Origin: Streptomyces sp. NBC_00224
Lineage (GTDB): Bacteria > Actinomycetota > Actinomycetes > Streptomycetales > Streptomycetaceae
Length of the DNA: 64,000 bases
Direction: 5' to 3'
Assembly (NCBI RefSeq): GCF_041435195.1
Contig: NZ_CP108106.1
Span: 3,472,001-3,536,000, forward strand
The position numbers and the translations under genes were made by a program. Under the pieces are notes generated by a model that was not told where the DNA came from, did no database searches, and worked only from the letters and a program-made list of their open reading frames with translations. This document shows, in pieces, positions 8,256 to 16,178 of the stretch (the first letter of the stretch is position 1; the number at the start of each line of letters is the position of its first letter).

Positions 8256-9125
8256 ATGGGGGACGTGACAACTGTGGCCGCACCGAACGGACGCCGGAGA
8301 CCGGAACTCGCCGCATTCCTGCGCAGCAGACGCGCGCGGGTCACGCCGGCCGACGTCGGCATGCCGCCGGGCCTGCGGCGGCGCACGCCCGGGCTGCGCC
8401 GGGAGGAGGTCGCCCAGCTCTCCGGGGTCGGCGTGACCTGGTACACCTGGCTGGAGCAGGGCCGCCCCATCAACGCCTCGCCGCAGGTCCTCGACGCGGT
8501 GGCGCGCACCCTGCGTCTGGACGAGCCCGAGCGCGAGCACCTGTACCACCTGGCGGACGTGCCCTGCGAGCTGGACCGGGAGGCCCTGCCGTTGGAGGTG
8601 GGCCCGGAGATCCAGGGCATCATCGACGCCCTGGACCCACATCCGGCGGTGGTCTACAACGGGCGCTACGACATCCTGGCGACCAACCCCGCCTACCGGG
8701 ACCTGTTCGACATCCCGGAGATACGGGCGACGGGCGTGGCCAACGTGCTGTGGACGCTGTTCACCGTGCCGGAGCCCGCCTGTCCGGTCCTGTTCCGGGA
8801 GAAAGAGCTGCCGGTGATGGTGGCGACCCTGCGCTCGGAGTACGGCCGCCATGCCGGAGAGCCCGCTTGGGAGTCGTTCATCGCGAAGCTCTCCGAGGCG
8901 AGCCCCTACTTCGCGCGGCTGTGGAAGACCGGCGACGTGGTGCCGCCGGGGCCGCGGGTGAAGACCTTCCGGCACCCGGCGGTCGGCGAGATACGGATGA
9001 CCTCGGTGTCGCTGTCCATCAACGGGATGCCGGAGTGCCGGATCGTCACGTACACGCCGAACGACGAGGAGAGCGGCGCGCGTACGGCGACGCTGAGGGA
9101 GATGCGGGAGAAGATCTGGGCGTGA
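8256..9125 (+). CDS. XRE-family regulator with MmyB-like ligand domain
   Basis: A 289-aa transcription factor. Residues about 10-80 form a Cro/C1-type helix-turn-helix (ELAAFLRSRRARV, then LRREEVAQLSGVGVTWYTWL). Residues about 100-275 form the MmyB-like PAS-type ligand pocket (VVYNGRYDILATNPAYRDLF and later FRHPAVGEI). These proteins in Streptomyces often control a neighbouring transporter or dehydrogenase gene and respond to small or lipid-like ligands. Here it is divergent from the MFS exporter, so it probably controls that gene and itself. ATG at 8256 is used; the ribosome site is weak. Confidence 0.85.
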   Translation: MGDVTTVAAPNGRRRPELAAFLRSRRARVTPADVGMPPGLRRRTPGLRREEVAQLSGVGVTWYTWLEQGRPINASPQVLDAVARTLRLDEPEREHLYHLADVPCELDREALPLEVGPEIQGIIDALDPHPAVVYNGRYDILATNPAYRDLFDIPEIRATGVANVLWTLFTVPEPACPVLFREKELPVMVATLRSEYGRHAGEPAWESFIAKLSEASPYFARLWKTGDVVPPGPRVKTFRHPAVGEIRMTSVSLSINGMPECRIVTYTPNDEESGARTATLREMREKIWA

Positions 9126-9244
9126 GGCGGCCGCGCGGGCACGGGGCTGGGCGGCCGCCTCACCCCCGCGCGCCCCGGGCCGGGCCGCGGGGAGCGGGCC
9201 CCGCGCCCCGGATGGGGGAGCCTGCGGCAACCCGGAAAAGCGAA

Positions 9245-9275
9245 ATCCCGCCCGGTCGAACCGACCGGACGGGAT
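9245..9275 (-). terminator. Terminator of tRNA-Ala copy 2
   Basis: Stem ATCCCG and CCGGTCG pairing with CGACCGG and CGGGAT (9245-9275, one internal mismatch, loop AAC), followed on the minus strand by TTTCGCTTTTCC. It lies 10 nt after the tRNA 3' end. Confidence 0.85.
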
Positions 9276-9285
9276 CCCTTACCTG

Positions 9286-9358
9286 TGGAGCTAAGGAGAA
9301 TTGAACTCCTGACCTCCTGCATGCCATGCAGGCGCTCTACCAACTGAGCTATAGCCCC
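9286..9358 (-). tRNA. tRNA-Ala (anticodon GGC), copy 2
   Basis: Same 73-nt sequence as the copy at 4859-4931, including anticodon GGC, G3:U70 and A73, with no encoded CCA. It has its own terminator, so it is an independent single-gene unit. Confidence 0.97.
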
Positions 9359-9485
9359 GCTGTTCGCTGTGTTTCCCGCGCTCCTGCGCCGCGAACAAGA
9401 AGAACTTTAGCCTGTGACCTGCCGGAAAGTGAAATCCGGCGGTCGCACCGCCCGGGCGGGCGCTCGGCGCGCCCCGGCGGCCGCC

Positions 9486-10145
9486 TCAGTCGTCGTCGCC
9501 GAGGACCGGCTCGGGGAGCGTCCCGGCGTTGTGCTCCAGCAGGCGCCAGCCGCGCGCGCCCTCGCCGAGGACGGACCAGCAGCAGTTGGAGAGCCCGCCC
9601 AGGCCCTCCCAGTGGTGCGCCTCAAGGCCCAGGAGACGGCCGATGGTCGTGCGGATCGTCCCGCCGTGGCTGACCACGACCAGGGTGCCGTCGTCGGGCA
9701 GCTTGTCGGCGTGGGCGAGCACCACCGGGGCGGCCCGGTCGGCCACCTCGGTCTCCAGCTCGCCGCCGCCCCGGCGCACCGGCTCGCCGCGCTTCCACGC
9801 CGCGTACTGCTCGCCGTAGCGCCCCACGATCTCCTCGTGGGTCAGGCCCTGCCAGGCGCCCGCGTACGTCTCCCGAAGGGCCGAGTCATGGGTCACCGCC
9901 AGCCCGGAGATCGCAGCCAGCTCGCCGGCGGTCGCCGCGGCCCGCTGAAGGTCGGAGGCGATGATCGCGTCCGGCTTCAGGGCCGCCAGCAGGCGCGCCG
10001 CGCGGCGCGCCTGTCCGAGACCGGCCTCGGTCAGCTCGATGTCCGTGGAGCCCTGGAAGCGGCGCTCCAGGTTCCATGCGGTCTGGCCGTGCCGCCACAG
10101 GACGACCCGGCGGCCCCGGCCCGGCTTCGCGTCGCTGCTGTTCAG
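9486..10145 (-). CDS. Histidine phosphatase (phosphoglycerate mutase-like), probable CTG start
   Basis: A 219-aa member of the histidine phosphatase superfamily. The catalytic RHG motif is in VVLWRHGQTAWNLERRFQG near residue 20; the second catalytic histidine is in VVSHGGTIRT. Between the rsfS stop and RHG there is no ATG, GTG or TTG in frame. The only sensible start is CTG at 10145, which overlaps the rsfS stop as CTGA and has GGTGAG five bases upstream. The alternative GTG at 9896 would remove the RHG motif and must be wrong. The operon order (nadD, LCP, rsfS, phosphatase) is common in actinomycetes. The substrate is not evident; a true glycolytic mutase is less likely. Confidence 0.8.
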   Translation of the reverse strand: MNSSDAKPGRGRRVVLWRHGQTAWNLERRFQGSTDIELTEAGLGQARRAARLLAALKPDAIIASDLQRAAATAGELAAISGLAVTHDSALRETYAGAWQGLTHEEIVGRYGEQYAAWKRGEPVRRGGGELETEVADRAAPVVLAHADKLPDDGTLVVVSHGGTIRTTIGRLLGLEAHHWEGLGGLSNCCWSVLGEGARGWRLLEHNAGTLPEPVLGDDD

Positions 10146-10576
10146 CTCAGCTCACCGTCCTCCGTCCCACCGTGCAGCTGGGCGTGCTCGGCGGCCTTGC
10201 CGCGGGTCTTCTTCGCGTCCTCGGGAAGCGGCAGCTCGGGGCAGTCCTTCCAGAGCCGCTCCAGGGCGTAGAAGACGCGCTCCTCGCTGTGCTGGACGTG
10301 CACGACGATGTCGACGTAGTCGAGCAGGATCCAGCGGGCGTCGCGGTCGCCCTCACGGCGCACCGGCTTGGCGCCGAGCTCCTTGTTCAGGCGCTCCTCG
10401 ACCTCCTCCGCGATGGACTTGACCTGGCGGTCGTTGGGCGCGGAGGCGAGCAGGAAGGCGTCGGTGATCGACAGCACGTCGCTGACGTCGTACGCGATGA
10501 TGTCGTGCGCGAGCCGGTCGGCGGCCGCCTGAGCGGCGGCGGTGATGAGCTCGATGGAACGGTCCGTGGCGGTCAC
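10142..10576 (-). CDS. rsfS: Ribosomal silencing factor RsfS
   Basis: A 144-aa DUF143/RsfS protein that binds uL14 on the 50S subunit and blocks subunit joining when nutrients are short. Typical segments are DVSDVLSITDAFLLASAPNDRQ near residue 30 and ILLDYVDIVVHVQ...ERVFYALERLW near residues 80-110. It has a GTG start. Its stop overlaps the CTG start of the downstream phosphatase. As in many bacteria it follows nadD closely, here with the LCP gene between them. Confidence 0.93.
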   Translation of the reverse strand: MTATDRSIELITAAAQAAADRLAHDIIAYDVSDVLSITDAFLLASAPNDRQVKSIAEEVEERLNKELGAKPVRREGDRDARWILLDYVDIVVHVQHSEERVFYALERLWKDCPELPLPEDAKKTRGKAAEHAQLHGGTEDGELS

Positions 10577-10654
10577 AAGCTGGCTTTCGTCGGCGGTCAG
10601 ATCGATTCAGATCGTTCTCCAGGGTCTCACGGACCGCCGACAGCCCCGAAAGGA

Positions 10655-12394
10655 TTACTTGATCTTGTAGTCCTTGCCGAGCACCACGGTGACATCCGCG
10701 TTCGCCGCGGCCTTGCCCTGCTTGACCGCACCGGCCGGCAGACCCAGCGTCTTGGCGACCTCTTCGGCCTTCGCCTTCTGCGCCGCGTCACCGTAGGTGA
10801 CGGAGGACGACGCCGCCGTACTCGCGCCGCCCGCGTCAATGAAGGCGTAGCCGCCGTTGACCAGGTCGACCCGGGCCTTGTCGGCCGCCTTCGGGTTGCC
10901 GCTGGCGTTGCTGACACCGACGCGGACCGCGGCGCCCTTGTCGGGGGCCGTGACCGAGCCGCCCAGGATGTCCTTGACCACGCTGTCACTGGCCTGCGCG
11001 CTGAGCGTGCCGTCCTGCTGGACCGGCAGCGCCGCGGTCTTGTAGGCGCCGACCTTGGCGTGCTCGGCGAGCTTGGCCAGCGAGGCGCCGAGGTCCGACT
11101 CGGGCAGCGAGGGGTCGAGGATCTGCGCCAGCGTCTGCACGGTGATCGTCGCGGCCTTGGGGTCGTCCGAGATCTTGCGCAGCACCCCGTACATCACCTG
11201 CCCGAACCGCTGCAGCTGCTTGGCCTCGGCCTCGCCGGGCCCCTTGTACGTGGCGTACGCCACAGCCATCTGCCCGGTCAGCGTCTGGTCGTCACCCTTC
11301 TTCACCACGGGGGGCGCGCCCGCCTTGGTGCCCGGCACATCGGCATCCGTACTGATGTCGATGTTGCCGACCAGGTCGACGAGGTTCTCCAGGAAGGGCG
11401 TGTCCAGACGCCAGGTTCCGGTGATCTTGGTGCCGAGCAGGGTGCCGAGCGCCTCGCGGGTGCCCTGCGAGCCGTCGCCGTCGACGGACTTGCCGAGCGT
11501 GGTGCGGGTGCCGTCGTCGTTGGAGACGGCGAGGGAGTTGGGCAGCAGGACGGTGGTGCCCTGCTTGGTGGTCGCGTTGTTGACGAGCAGCGCCGTGGAG
11601 GTGCCGCCCTTCGCGGTGTTGTGCAGATGGACGACGATCACGTCCCGCTTCTGCGCCCCGGTCGCGACCGCCGGCTTCTTGGAGTCCGAGGACGAGGAGA
11701 CGCCGGGCAGCTTGCCGGCCGACCAGAGGTAGCCGACGCCGCCGACCGCCGCGAGGGCGAGGACCACGACGAGCGCGACCACCCGGTTGCGGCCGCGGCG
11801 CCGCGCCTCCTCGCGCCGCTCGGTGCGGCTCTCGGTGAACTTCAGCCAGTCGATGACGTCTTCGGAGTCCTCGTCGGGCTCCTCGATGAACGAGAACTGC
11901 TCGGTGCGGTAGTCGCGTTCGTCCTTGCGCTGCTGCGGCAGCACCGGGATCTGCTCGGCCACCGGCTCGGGCTCGGGCTCGGCTTCCCGTACGGGGGCCT
12001 GCGCCTGGCCGGACGCCTGGCCGGCCTGCTGGGCCGGGGGCTGCTCGCGGTTCCACTGCTGCGTGGTGTCGTAGCCGTACCCCTGGTTCTGCTGGGGCAC
12101 GGACGGCTGCGCGGACTGGCCGTACGCGTCGTAGCCGTAGTCGTACGAGGGCTGCTGCTGGGCGTACGGGTCGTACCCGTAACCGCCCTGCTGCTGGCTC
12201 TGCTGCCCTTGGTGATCCTGCTGGGGCGGCTGGGCTTGCTGAGACTGGTGGGTCTGCTGCGGCTGGGCCTGGGCGTACGGGTCGTACGAAGCCTGCTGGG
12301 GCACCTGTTGGTACACCGGCTGGCCGTACTCGTCATAACCGACAAGTTGCACCTGCGGCGCATAGGGGTCGTACGGGTCCTGTCGGTCGTTCAC
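10655..12394 (-). CDS. LytR-CpsA-Psr (LCP) family wall-polymer ligase with LytR_C domain
   Basis: A 579-aa type II membrane protein. The cytosolic N-terminus (about 190 residues) is rich in Gln, Pro and Tyr with YDPYAQ-type repeats. It is followed by basic RRGRNR and a membrane helix VVALVVVLALAAVGGVGYLW, then an extracellular LCP domain (DVIVVHLHN..., QRFGQVMYGVLRKI) and a C-terminal LytR_C domain (VRVGVSNASGNPKAADKARV). LCP enzymes attach anionic glycopolymers to peptidoglycan. GTG at 12394 has AAGGG well placed; GTG at 12412, overlapping the nadD stop, would add six residues. From memory, the S. coelicolor homologue (SCO2578) is PdtA, linked to attachment of polydiglycosylphosphate. Confidence 0.85.
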   Translation of the reverse strand: MNDRQDPYDPYAPQVQLVGYDEYGQPVYQQVPQQASYDPYAQAQPQQTHQSQQAQPPQQDHQGQQSQQQGGYGYDPYAQQQPSYDYGYDAYGQSAQPSVPQQNQGYGYDTTQQWNREQPPAQQAGQASGQAQAPVREAEPEPEPVAEQIPVLPQQRKDERDYRTEQFSFIEEPDEDSEDVIDWLKFTESRTERREEARRRGRNRVVALVVVLALAAVGGVGYLWSAGKLPGVSSSSDSKKPAVATGAQKRDVIVVHLHNTAKGGTSTALLVNNATTKQGTTVLLPNSLAVSNDDGTRTTLGKSVDGDGSQGTREALGTLLGTKITGTWRLDTPFLENLVDLVGNIDISTDADVPGTKAGAPPVVKKGDDQTLTGQMAVAYATYKGPGEAEAKQLQRFGQVMYGVLRKISDDPKAATITVQTLAQILDPSLPESDLGASLAKLAEHAKVGAYKTAALPVQQDGTLSAQASDSVVKDILGGSVTAPDKGAAVRVGVSNASGNPKAADKARVDLVNGGYAFIDAGGASTAASSSVTYGDAAQKAKAEEVAKTLGLPAGAVKQGKAAANADVTVVLGKDYKIK

Positions 12395-12408
12395 CGGGTG
12401 CCCTTCTC

Positions 12409-13029
12409 TCACTCGCCGCGGTAGAGCTGGCGCTTGTCGATGTAGCGCACCACGCCGTCCGGAACCAGATACCAGACCGGGTCGCCCTGCGCGACCCTCT
12501 CCCGGCAGTCCGTCGACGAGATCGCCAGGGCGGGCACCTCCACCAGCGACACCCCGCCCTCGGGCAGACCGTCGTCCGTCAGTATGTGGCCGGGCCGGGT
12601 CACCCCGATGAAGTGGGCGAGCGAGAACAGCTCGTCCACGTCACGCCAGGTGGTGAGGATCTGCGAGAGCGCGTCGGCGCCGGTGATGAAGAACAGGTCC
12701 GCGTCGCTGTTGAGGGCGCGCAGATCCCGCAGCGTGTCCACGGTGTACGTCGCGCCGCCGCGGTCGATGTCGATCCGGCTCACCGAGAACTGCGGGTTGG
12801 AGGCGGTCGCGATGACCGTCATCAGATACCGGTCCTCGGGCGCGGAGACGTTTTTGTGGCTCTTCTGCCACGGCTGCCCCGTCGGTACGAACACGACCTC
12901 GTCCAGATGGAACTGAGAGGCCACCTCGCTGGCGGCCACCAGGTGTCCGTGGTGGATCGGGTCGAACGTTCCGCCCATCACGCCGATGCGCCGCTTGACC
13001 GGACCGGTAGGCACTTCCTGCTCTCCCAT
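12409..13029 (-). CDS. nadD: Nicotinate-nucleotide adenylyltransferase
   Basis: A 206-aa enzyme of NAD synthesis that adenylates nicotinate mononucleotide. The nucleotidyltransferase signature [15 protein letters not shown] lies near residue 20 and ISSTDCRER, the second ATP-binding motif, near the C-terminus. Length is typical. ATG at 13029 ([14 protein letters not shown]) is chosen over upstream starts, which would run into a spacer. It heads the nadD-LCP-rsfS-phosphatase group, all on the minus strand with little or no spacing. Confidence 0.94.
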   Translation of the reverse strand: MGEQEVPTGPVKRRIGVMGGTFDPIHHGHLVAASEVASQFHLDEVVFVPTGQPWQKSHKNVSAPEDRYLMTVIATASNPQFSVSRIDIDRGGATYTVDTLRDLRALNSDADLFFITGADALSQILTTWRDVDELFSLAHFIGVTRPGHILTDDGLPEGGVSLVEVPALAISSTDCRERVAQGDPVWYLVPDGVVRYIDKRQLYRGE

Positions 13030-13067
13030 GCGTGCAGAGCCTACTGGCCCGGTGGAAACGCCCCGAC

Positions 13068-13232
13068 TCAGCGGTCGCGGTTGAAGCGCGTGGTGATCCA
13101 CAGCAGGAGCAGCAGCACGAACAGGGCGCCACCGCCGGTGACGTACGGGCTGAGGCTTTCGTGGTTGCCGCCGTGCTCGGTGCCCTCGGCGAGGGTGACC
13201 AGGTGCGTGGCGGCGGTGCTGGTGAGGCTCAT
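13068..13232 (-). CDS. Small single-pass membrane protein (54 aa)
   Basis: A 54-aa ORF starting [19 protein letters not shown] and ending RFNRDR. The C-terminal half is one membrane helix ([16 protein letters not shown]) followed by a basic tail. A short Glu/His stretch precedes the helix. Codon bias is strongly GC in the third position, like real genes here. It sits 39 nt upstream of nadD in the same direction. Function unknown; this type of small protein is easily missed. Confidence 0.7.
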   Translation of the reverse strand: MSLTSTAATHLVTLAEGTEHGGNHESLSPYVTGGGALFVLLLLLWITTRFNRDR

Positions 13233-13321
13233 CGTCAGCAGGACCTATCCGGGAGTCGGAGCGGAGACTTCGGGCTCATCGTATGCGGGCCGCCCGGGCA
13301 CTCTCACGCCGACTCAGCCGT

Positions 13322-13546
13322 TCAGTCCTTGACGGCGCTCTCCGCGTCGGGGTTCGCGCCCCGGCCCGCCTCGCCGTCCGGCCCGGCCGCGGCCGCGTCG
13401 CCACCGTCGTTCGAGCGGTAGCCACGCAGCAACAGCCAGGCCAGGCCGCCCGCACCGAAGATCGACACCAGCAGCAGGATCCGCAGCACATTGCCGGGTC
13501 CCTGCTGGTCCGAGGCGGCGGCGAGAAGCGTGACGGCGTCCGTCAT
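13322..13546 (-). CDS. Small membrane protein (74 aa)
   Basis: A 74-aa protein (MTDAVTLLAAASDQQG...) with one membrane helix, VLRILLLVSIFGAGGLAWLL, and an acidic, glycine/alanine-rich C-terminal tail (DGGDAAAAGPDGEAG). ATG at 13546 has AGGAGA about seven bases upstream; an upstream in-frame start would overlap the divergent promoter. Function unknown. Confidence 0.75.
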   Translation of the reverse strand: MTDAVTLLAAASDQQGPGNVLRILLLVSIFGAGGLAWLLLRGYRSNDGGDAAAAGPDGEAGRGANPDAESAVKD

Positions 13547-13654
13547 GGCAGGTGTCTCCTTGGTTATCCACAGGCCCCCGCCCCACGGTAGCCCCACCGC
13601 CTAGGGTGGATGTCGTCAGGGGGACGAGCCGAGACTCTCAGACAGGGGGACACC

Positions 13655-14824
13655 ATGACCGATGACATCCAGGACAGCGTGCCGAGCAGGCAGCGCCGAC
13701 GCTTCCCCGGGATCTCCTCCCGGGCCTACGAACACCCCGCGGACCGGTCGGCGCTGGTGGCGCTGCGCAAGCTCAGCGGCTTCGACACGGTCTTCAAGGC
13801 GCTCAGCGGGCTGCTGCCGGAGCGCAGCCTGCGCCTGCTGTTCCTCTCCGACTCCGTGCGCGTGAGCGACGCCCAGTTCGCGCACCTCAACGCCATGCTG
13901 CGGGACGCCTGTTACATCCTGGACCTGGAGAAGGTCCCTCCGATGTACGTGACACAGGACCCCCGGCCGAACGCGATGTGCATCGGTCTCGACGAGCCGA
14001 TCATCGTCGTCACCACCGGCCTCGTGGAGCTGCTCGACGAGGAGGAGATGCGCGCGGTCGTCGGCCACGAGGTGGGCCACGCCCTGTCCGGCCACTCCGT
14101 CTACCGCACGATCCTGCTCTTCCTCACCAACCTGGCGCTGAAGATCGCCTGGATCCCGCTGGGCAACGTGGCGGTGATGGCGATCGTGACGGCGCTGCGG
14201 GAGTGGTTCCGCAAGTCGGAGCTGTCCGCCGACCGGGCCGGGCTGCTCGTCGGACAGGACTTGCAGGCCTCGATGCGGGGCCTGATGAAGATAGCCGGTG
14301 GCAACCACCTCCATGAGATGAACGTGGACGCGTTCCTGGAGCAGGCCGAGGAGTACGAGGCGGGCGGCGACCTGCGCGACTCGGTCCTGAAGATCCTGAA
14401 CGTGCTGCCCCGCTCGCACCCGTTCACCACCGTGCGCGCGGCCGAGCTGAAGAAGTGGGCCGCGAGCCGCGACTACCAGCGACTCATGGACGGCCACTAC
14501 CCGCGTCGTGAGGAGGACAAGGACACCTCAGTCTCCGACTCGTTCCGCGAGTCCGCCGCCTCGTACGCCGAGACGGTCCGGACGAGCAAGGACCCGCTGA
14601 TGAAGCTGGTCGGCGACATAGCCGGAGGCACGGCGGACCTGGGCGGCAAGCTGTACGGCAAGTTCACGGGCGCGGGCTCCTCCTCGCGCACCTCGGACCG
14701 GCCGGCGGACGGCCCCCCTGCCGACGGGGCGAACGGCAAGCCGCAGAACGGACCGCAGGACCGGCCTTCCGGCCCGGCGGCGGACGGCGACGGGCCGCAG
14801 GACGAGTCGGGCGGGAAGGCGTAG
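13655..14824 (+). CDS. M48-family zinc metalloprotease (HtpX-like)
   Basis: A 389-aa peptidase. HEVGH at residues 138-142 provides two zinc ligands and the catalytic Glu; the third ligand is in KSELSADRAG near residue 188. A hydrophobic stretch (ILLFLTNLALKIAWIPLGNVAVMAIV) just after HEVGH suggests membrane insertion, as in HtpX-like quality-control proteases. The C-terminal 70 residues are a low-complexity Gly/Pro/Asp tail. ATG at 13655 follows AGGGGGA. It is the only plus-strand gene in this stretch. Substrate unknown. Confidence 0.85.
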   Translation: MTDDIQDSVPSRQRRRFPGISSRAYEHPADRSALVALRKLSGFDTVFKALSGLLPERSLRLLFLSDSVRVSDAQFAHLNAMLRDACYILDLEKVPPMYVTQDPRPNAMCIGLDEPIIVVTTGLVELLDEEEMRAVVGHEVGHALSGHSVYRTILLFLTNLALKIAWIPLGNVAVMAIVTALREWFRKSELSADRAGLLVGQDLQASMRGLMKIAGGNHLHEMNVDAFLEQAEEYEAGGDLRDSVLKILNVLPRSHPFTTVRAAELKKWAASRDYQRLMDGHYPRREEDKDTSVSDSFRESAASYAETVRTSKDPLMKLVGDIAGGTADLGGKLYGKFTGAGSSSRTSDRPADGPPADGANGKPQNGPQDRPSGPAADGDGPQDESGGKA

Positions 14825-14826
14825 GA

Positions 14827-14847
14827 GAGTCCGGACGGTCCGGACTC
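14827..14847 (+). terminator. Terminator after the M48 protease
   Basis: Hairpin GAGTCCGGAC/GTCCGGACTC immediately after the stop codon, without a strong U-tract, followed by further GC-rich dyads. Between convergent genes. Confidence 0.6.
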
Positions 14848-14901
14848 CGGCCTGACTCGGCCGAGGTCGGCCTGGGGCGCGGGGAGTCCGGGAGGCCCTG
14901 C

Positions 14902-15975
14902 CTATGGTGTCGGCTGGGCGCTGGTGGAGAGGGTGCCGCAGAGGGCCGCGGTGGCGGGGCCGGTCGCGTACGGATCGGTGCCCGCCGGGCCGGTCGCGCT
15001 GGTCCGCTCGCCCGCGAGCAGCGGCCGCAGCTGTGCGGACACATCGGCCGAGCAGGCCTGCGGCCCGGCCTCCACATAGCTGAACTGCAGCTCGACCCGG
15101 TGCAGCCGCAGGTCGTCGCGGTCGAAGCGGAAGTGCAGCTCACGGCGGACGGTGAAGAGCGAGGCCGCCTTGTCCGGGCCGGTCGCGGCCGGGCGCAGGG
15201 CGTACGTGAAGGTGTGGTCGGACGTCACGTCGAGGGTGTCCCGGCCGGACTCGGCGTAGTGGAAAGTGCCCTGCACCCGCACCTGGGAGTCGGCCAGCGC
15301 CACTTTGGCCGGATCGAAGCGCACCAGCCAGCCGGTGGCGGCGTGGCGGCCGTCGTCGGCCGGGTTGTCGACGCTCTGGTCGAACTGGGCGAGCAGCTCC
15401 GGATCGAGCAGTGCCCGCACCTGGTGCACGGACTTGCCGGTGAGGACCTGGGGGTCGAGGGACGACTGGACCAGATACTCCTTGGCGGTGGTCACACCGG
15501 CGATGATCTGGCTCTCGGAGAAGTGGGCGGTCCTGCGGACGGCGGGGAGGTTGATGCCGTCGGCGCCGGTGCGGAACTGGGCGGCCGGGCTGTGGTCGAA
15601 CAGACGGGCGACGTCGATGCCGGGGACGACGCTCTGCGGGGCCAGAGGTATCACGGTCATCCGCAGGGGCTCTGCGGCGACGCTGCCGCCACCGGGCTGG
15701 TAGGGGTGACGCAGGCCCATGTACACGGCGGTACCGAAGGCGATGAAGAGGAGGACCACCAGCGCGACTATCTGCTTGGTGAAGGGCCGCAAGGACCAGC
15801 TGGGACGGCTGCGCACCGCACGCGCGTGCTCACGCATCCGTTCCTGGGCGGAGAACTCCTGCAGGCGGGCAGCACGAACGAACGACTCGTCGAATACGAC
15901 GGATCGGTACTCGTCCTCACCTCCGCCGGGGAGGCCCTCCGGTGTCCCCTCGGGTGGCTCTCCACGCCCTGCCAT
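14902..15975 (-). CDS. Membrane protein with SVVFDE motif and extracytoplasmic domain
   Basis: A 357-aa bitopic protein. The cytosolic N-terminus (about 75 residues) contains YRSVVFDESFVRAARLQEFS, then basic residues, a single helix (IVALVVLLFIAFGTAVYMGL), and a roughly 250-residue external domain ending with a possible disulfide pair (QACSADV... and ALCGTL). The start is ATG at 15975. The next gene upstream has the same SVVFDE-FVRAA motif, so the two are partners or paralogues. From memory, the S. coelicolor counterparts are SCO2583/SCO2584, and SCO2584 was reported to interact with the MreB spore-wall complex. I infer a cell-envelope role; the external domain is not one I recognise. Confidence 0.7.
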   Translation of the reverse strand: MAGRGEPPEGTPEGLPGGGEDEYRSVVFDESFVRAARLQEFSAQERMREHARAVRSRPSWSLRPFTKQIVALVVLLFIAFGTAVYMGLRHPYQPGGGSVAAEPLRMTVIPLAPQSVVPGIDVARLFDHSPAAQFRTGADGINLPAVRRTAHFSESQIIAGVTTAKEYLVQSSLDPQVLTGKSVHQVRALLDPELLAQFDQSVDNPADDGRHAATGWLVRFDPAKVALADSQVRVQGTFHYAESGRDTLDVTSDHTFTYALRPAATGPDKAASLFTVRRELHFRFDRDDLRLHRVELQFSYVEAGPQACSADVSAQLRPLLAGERTSATGPAGTDPYATGPATAALCGTLSTSAQPTP

Positions 15976-16104
15976 ACCTTCAGGGTAGGTCGCCGGAGGG
16001 GCCGGTAAACGCGCTGCTACGCGACAAGTTCTGACGAGTTCCCACGCGGTTGTGCAGGGCGGGGTCAGAGGACGGTCAGAAGGTCGTCGGGACGCGGAAA
16101 AGCC

Positions 16105-16178
16105 GAGGTCAGGGGTGGGGTGGGCGGGGGGCGTGGGGTGGGTGGGGAGGGGGCGGGGGGGGAGGCCCCCCTCCCCCC
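16105..16178. other. Extreme G-tract / GC-rich intergenic segment
   Basis: The plus strand has a nearly unbroken series of 3-8 G runs (16111-16165) followed by CCCCCCTCCCCCC. It can form a hairpin or G-quadruplex. It lies between the two SVVFDE-motif genes, where a terminator or spacing structure would act. No gene seen. Confidence 0.6.

Noticed and set aside
4859..9358. A full integrative element bounded by the two tRNA genes
   Set aside because: No integrase, relaxase or phage genes lie between them and the repeat is only the tRNA itself; a simple duplication explains it.
10076..12424. Long open frame on the plus strand antisense to the LCP gene
   Set aside because: It mirrors the third-position GC bias of the LCP gene; the translation is low-complexity Val/Leu/Gly/Arg with no domain, while the minus frame has clear LCP and LytR_C domains.
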